From Rhodospirillales bacterium (GTDB lineage Bacteria; Vulcanimicrobiota; Vulcanimicrobiia; Vulcanimicrobiales; Vulcanimicrobiaceae): a stretch of DNA of 38,618 nt. The notes under the pieces are model-generated. The model did no database searches. It saw only the letters and a program-made list of their open reading frames with translations, and was not told the DNA's origin. Numbering within the stretch: the stretch's first letter is position 1; every line of letters begins with the position of its first letter. The position numbers and the translations under genes were made by a program. Of this stretch, positions 35,729-38,618 are shown piece by piece. Location of the stretch: positions 1 through 38,618 of the forward strand of contig JANYGA010000256.1 in assembly GCA_025359485.1 (NCBI GenBank), read 5' to 3'.

Positions 35729-36916
35729 TCACGCGGCCTGCATCTTCGCGAGTTGCCAGAGCTCTTCGAGTTCGTCGAGCGAATAGTCGCCGAGTTTGCG
35801 GCCTTCGTTTTCCGCGCGGCGCTCCATAAAGGTAAAGCGCCGATAGAATTTGTCGTTCGCGTCGCGCATCGCGCCTTCCGCATCGACGCCGAGCGCGCGC
35901 GCGAGGTTGACGACCGTGAAGATCACGTCGCCGAGTTCTTCGCGAATCGCGCGTGGATCGTTCTCGCGCCGCGCTTCTTCGAGTTCGGCGACTTCCTCGA
36001 CGAGCTTCGCGCGAATGCCGTCGATGTGCGGCCAATCGAAGCCGGTGCGCGCGGCCTTATCTTGCATCTTCTGACCGCGTTGCAAACCGCCAAGCCCGCG
36101 CGGAATACCGTCGAGGCGACTCGTTCGTTTCGCCGCCGACGGCTCGAGCGATTTGAGTTGCTCCCAATTCTGCCAGACTTCCGCGACGTTTGCGACGGCG
36201 GCATCGCCGAAGACGTGCGGGTGCCGACGGATCATTTTGTTCGAGAGACCGTCGACGACGTCGGCGATCGAAAATTTGCCGCGTTCGGTCGCGAGTTGTG
36301 CGTGAAAGACGATCTGCAACAAAAGATCGCCGAGCTCTTCGCAGAGGTCGCCGTCGCTGTGCTCTTCGATCGCATCGGCGACTTCGTACGATTCCTCGAT
36401 GAGATAGGGCACGAGCGACTCGTGTGTTTGTTCGCGATCCCAGGGACACGTCGTCCGCAAGCGCGCCATCACTTCGATGAGATCGGGCCACGTGTAGTGT
36501 GCGGACATCGGCGGCAGCGGAACGAGCGGCATCGCGATCGCAGCCGATAGCGTGGCGCGTGGCATGCCGGGGACGAGTTCGGTGCGCGTACCCACACGTT
36601 CGAGCGCGCGCAGCAAAAGCGGAAGGCCGGGAAAATCGGAGAGCGGATTGCCGAGGACGCCGATCGCGAGATCGGCGCCATCGAGGGTGGCGACGAACGC
36701 GTCGATCGCATCGCTCGAACCGCGAACGAAGAGCGCCGCGTCGGCGACGCGATCGCGCAGCAGCGTCACGCCTTCGCTTTCGAGGAAGAGTGCGAGTTCG
36801 GGCGGCGCGAGCAACGTCACGGCACGACCGACCGCACGGAGCGCTTCGAGGCTTCCGAGCGTCACGAGATCGGGGTCGCCGGGACCGAGGCCGACGATGC
36901 GTATGAGGCTTGGCAT
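35729..36916 (-). CDS. mazG: YabN-type tetrapyrrole-methylase/MazG fusion
   Basis: 395 aa in two parts. Residues ~1-125 are a methylase-like domain ([22 protein letters not shown], then [10 protein letters not shown]), probably not a true corrin methylase. Residues ~140-390 are MazG nucleotide pyrophosphohydrolase: [33 protein letters not shown], and a second half with [12 protein letters not shown] and [15 protein letters not shown]; these ExxE...D sets bind Mg. MazG hydrolyses NTPs or (p)ppGpp-related nucleotides as housecleaning. The start is ATG 36916; the track extends 14 residues more. First gene of the long minus-strand run; the prsA terminator lies just upstream. Confidence 0.93.
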   Translation of the reverse strand: MPSLIRIVGLGPGDPDLVTLGSLEALRAVGRAVTLLAPPELALFLESEGVTLLRDRVADAALFVRGSSDAIDAFVATLDGADLAIGVLGNPLSDFPGLPLLLRALERVGTRTELVPGMPRATLSAAIAMPLVPLPPMSAHYTWPDLIEVMARLRTTCPWDREQTHESLVPYLIEESYEVADAIEEHSDGDLCEELGDLLLQIVFHAQLATERGKFSIADVVDGLSNKMIRRHPHVFGDAAVANVAEVWQNWEQLKSLEPSAAKRTSRLDGIPRGLGGLQRGQKMQDKAARTGFDWPHIDGIRAKLVEEVAELEEARRENDPRAIREELGDVIFTVVNLARALGVDAEGAMRDANDKFYRRFTFMERRAENEGRKLGDYSLDELEELWQLAKMQAA

Positions 36917-36935
36917 AAACCGAAAACGTGCCCTC

Positions 36936-36971
36936 AAAAGAAAATCCCCGAGTCGCAATGCGGTTCGGGGA
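36936..36971 (-). terminator. intrinsic terminator of the prsA-like gene
   Basis: On the minus strand TCCCCGA pairs with TCGGGGA around a loop with an inner CGC/GCG stem, followed by TTTTCTTTTG. It lies ~37 nt after the prsA stop and 20 nt before the mazG start, so it separates the two transcripts. Confidence 0.85.
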
Positions 36972-37007
36972 CGAGTCGTTCGCCGCGCGGTGCGGCCGTT
37001 CTTATCG

Positions 37008-37964
37008 CTACTTCGCGGACGCTGCCGCGCTCGGTGCTGGGGCAGCCGACGCGGCCGGAGCGGCGGCGGGCGGCGCCGGTGGCAGCGCGTCCTTGAGTTT
37101 GTCGTCGTAGATTTCGATTTTCGCTTTACCGCGCAAGCCGGCGAGGAACTGCGGAATCTGCTGCTGATCTTGCTGCTGCGTCAGCAGCGTTTTGATCTTC
37201 TCGCCCGAGTTCGCGAGCGTCGCGACGGTCGCGGGTTTTTTCTCTTCGACTTCGATGATGTGGTAACCGAATGGCGATTTCACGGGTTGCCCGACGACGC
37301 CGATCTTCTGCGAGAATGCTGCTGCTTGGAAGGCCGGCACCATCTGGCCTTTTGCAAAGAAGCCGAGCTCGCCGCCCTTGTCTTTGCTCGAGGGGTCGGT
37401 CGAATATTGCTTCGCGAGATCTTCGAATTTCGCGCCGCCTTTGAGCTTCGCTTCGACTTCGCTCGCCTTCCCGGCATCGGCGACGAGAATGTGTCGCGCG
37501 CGGACTTGCTCGGCCGTGTCGAGAGTCGCGTGATTCTTCGCGAGATACGCTTTGATATCGGCGTCGCTCACCTTGACATTGGCACCGACGGCTTTTTCGA
37601 CGACGAGCTGCTGTTTGAGGATTTTGCGGACGTCGGCCTCGGTGAGATTCTGCGCCTTGAGGATCTGTTCGAACTGCCCCGGGGGGTATTTCGATTTGAT
37701 GTCGTCTTCTTTTTTGGAGACGTCGGCGTCGGAGACATCGATGTGATTATCGTTTGCGTACTGATCGATGAGCTGGCTCTGCACGAGCTGGTTGAGCGCG
37801 GCCTTACCTTGGGGGCCGGCCTCGAGCTTCCCGTCGTACTCGGCGCGCGAGATCTTCGCGCCGTTCACGCTTGCGACATCGGCCGATGACGAACCGGACG
37901 AACAACCGGCAACCGTAAGGCCGAGAACAGCGGTGGCCGCGAGGGCCAGAACGCGATTGGACAT
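37008..37964 (-). CDS. PrsA/SurA-like lipoprotein peptidyl-prolyl isomerase
   Basis: Extracytoplasmic foldase, 318 aa. The signal peptide ends in a lipobox (GLTVAGC, lipid-attached Cys21). A SurA-N/trigger-like helical region follows (~30-150: NQLVQSQLIDQYANDNHI, FEQILKAQNLTEADVRK), then one parvulin domain (RARHILVADAGKASEVEAKL to SPFGYHIIEVEE, with LAKQYSTDPSSKDKGGELGFF). The C-terminus is an Ala/Pro-rich tail. The start is ATG 37964 with GGGAG upstream; the track's earlier start would bury the signal peptide. The single parvulin domain and lipobox resemble PrsA. It ends at a clear terminator. Confidence 0.92.
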   Translation of the reverse strand: MSNRVLALAATAVLGLTVAGCSSGSSSADVASVNGAKISRAEYDGKLEAGPQGKAALNQLVQSQLIDQYANDNHIDVSDADVSKKEDDIKSKYPPGQFEQILKAQNLTEADVRKILKQQLVVEKAVGANVKVSDADIKAYLAKNHATLDTAEQVRARHILVADAGKASEVEAKLKGGAKFEDLAKQYSTDPSSKDKGGELGFFAKGQMVPAFQAAAFSQKIGVVGQPVKSPFGYHIIEVEEKKPATVATLANSGEKIKTLLTQQQDQQQIPQFLAGLRGKAKIEIYDDKLKDALPPAPPAAAPAASAAPAPSAAASAK

Positions 37965-37991
37965 CAAAAACTCCCGAGCGAACACAAAGGC

Positions 37992-38013
37992 GCGGAGCCG
38001 CAACGGACTCCGC
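37992..38013 (-). promoter_or_regulatory. hairpin in the prsA-like leader
   Basis: GCGGAG and CTCCGC enclose an inner CCG/CGG pair around a TTG loop, with one bulged T, 28 nt upstream of the prsA-like start. It may affect mRNA stability or attenuation; no T-run follows. Confidence 0.35.
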
Positions 38014-38252
38014 AAACACGACAGGCTTCGGCCGCCTGCCTGCGAGCCTCCTGCCGCGCCATTTCAGGTCGAGATTGAGGCAGGCAGCATCAAGAGCTAT
38101 CGCCGGGCTCCATGTCTTGCGTCGAGGATTGGTGGGATCGGACAGTCCACCTCGATATTTCGCGCCATACTGGGTGACCGGGAAGCACTCCTAAGGTTCC
38201 GAATAATCGGCCGGACGCGTACTCCTCGGGGTGCTTTCATATAGACGCTTCG
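38014..38252. other. non-coding region with no recognised gene
   Basis: About 240 nt upstream of the prsA-like gene. I see an 8-bp inverted repeat, GCCTGCCT (38034-38041) with AGGCAGGC (38078-38085), and no clear promoter. Small ORFs here (for example the 62-aa minus ORF) have no homology I know. A structured leader or small RNA is possible but not shown. Confidence 0.4.
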
Positions 38253-38480
38253 TTGATCAGGTCTGCCGTGCTTGTCGAACGGCATTTTTTTCAGCGCTCG
38301 CTCGTGATCGTGCTGACGACCCTAATTTTCGTTCTCGTCGATCCCATCTCGCAGATGTTTTGGGGCAATGGTTTCGGGGCGAAGGTCGGCACATTTTCAT
38401 TTCGCGTAGCCCCGTCGTCGGGTCGCATCGATCAGCTCGATACGAAAGGGTCTGCGGAACGGCGCCAGGCACGCGAGTGA
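38253..38480 (+). CDS. possible small membrane protein (75 aa)
   Basis: Not recognised. A TTG start (or the GTG at 38268) gives one hydrophobic segment, RSLVIVLTTLIFVLVDPISQ, followed by a soluble Gly/Ser-containing part. There is no strong Shine-Dalgarno. A second frame starting at a GTG overlapping its stop (38477) stays open to the window end, echoing the GTGA style of real genes here, but that part has no motif. Base composition is slightly richer in T than the neighbours. This is a weak call. Confidence 0.3.
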   Translation: MIRSAVLVERHFFQRSLVIVLTTLIFVLVDPISQMFWGNGFGAKVGTFSFRVAPSSGRIDQLDTKGSAERRQARE

Positions 38481-38618
38481 CGCTTCCCGTGCGAGGTGGC
38501 GCGGTAAATCGTCTCGTGACATTAACGGCTGATGCAAGTGCCAAATCGCCCCGTCAAGTTATCCCGCACGAACATCGCAACGGTTGGCGTCGGCGTGCGG
38601 CCCGATGCGCCACGATCG

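Noticed and set aside
38097-38285. 62-aa minus-strand ORF and the overlapping 95-aa ORF at 38257-38544
   Set aside because: No motif, Arg/Pro-rich, no ribosome site; they look like chance ORFs in non-coding DNA.

Overview
The window is GC-rich bacterial chromosome with a strong G/C preference at third codon positions. It is densely packed: many neighbours overlap by 1-4 nt (ATGA, GTGA or TTGA junctions), and GTG and TTG starts are common. I see no IS element, prophage or CRISPR array. The mix of genes is informative. There is a red-type (form IC/ID-like) RuBisCO operon, along with WhiA, a YabN-MazG/RqcP pair, DUF5693-CsaB, an HU protein with a histone-H1-like tail, and flagellar rod genes. 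This suggests a deep-branching, possibly diderm member of the Terrabacteria with carbon-fixation capacity. Candidatus Eremiobacterota (WPS-2) is my best guess. That is inference from gene content, not from a marker phylogeny.

Layout. (1) 1-4.3 kb: Calvin-Benson-Bassham operon cbbL(partial)-cbbS-[stem-loop]-fbp-prk, with a convergent LysR regulator (CbbR-like) and a possible tiny Cys/His zinc-binding protein. (2) 4.3-6.4 kb: a membrane-anchored CheA-like Hpt/ATPase kinase translationally coupled to a stand-alone CheY-like receiver. (3) 6.4-9.3 kb, minus strand: a membrane acyltransferase-3 with a long soluble tail, overlapping a coiled-coil protein. (4) 9.4-13.4 kb: tRNA-Val(UAC), an SF2 helicase (minus), an orphan ABC ATPase, an ECHDC3-like crotonase and a Uma2-family protein. 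(5) 13.4-17.2 kb, minus strand: hom-metY-metX, making methionine by homoserine acetylation and direct sulfhydrylation. (6) 17.2-21.2 kb: alpha/beta hydrolase, DUF5693 and CsaB, the last two pointing to SLH-domain anchoring on a pyruvylated cell-wall polymer, followed by a heptad-repeat protein on the other strand. (7) 21.7-25.1 kb: ileS with a strong intrinsic terminator, convergent with hup. (8) 25.3-28.7 kb: flagellar rod/sigma cluster flgF-flgG-flgJ-like-fliA plus an unknown 104-aa ORF, interrupted by an inverted VOC (glyoxalase-fold) gene flanked by a duplicated piece of the flgG 3' end. (9) 28.7-37 kb, minus strand: one long run mazG-kal-rqcP-whiA-gap-pgk-tpiA-gpmI-PNP, preceded by a PrsA-like lipoprotein foldase with its own terminator. 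(10) 38.0-38.6 kb: mostly uninterpretable, with one weak membrane ORF.

How the genes work together. The Calvin enzymes at the left end and the gap-pgk-tpiA-gpmI operon at the right end supply linked steps of carbon fixation and glycolysis/gluconeogenesis: Pgk, Gap, TpiA and Fbp regenerate sugar phosphates towards Prk. The most unusual observations are: a purine nucleoside phosphorylase whose only full-length start appears to be ATT overlapping the gpmI stop; the flgG-remnant duplication flanking the VOC insertion; a 3-aminobutyryl-CoA ammonia-lyase homologue inside a housekeeping mazG-rqcP cluster; the CsaB/DUF5693 pair; the CheA-like kinase without a CheW-type domain; and the HU-H1 fusion. 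I did not identify an entirely new defence or metabolic system.
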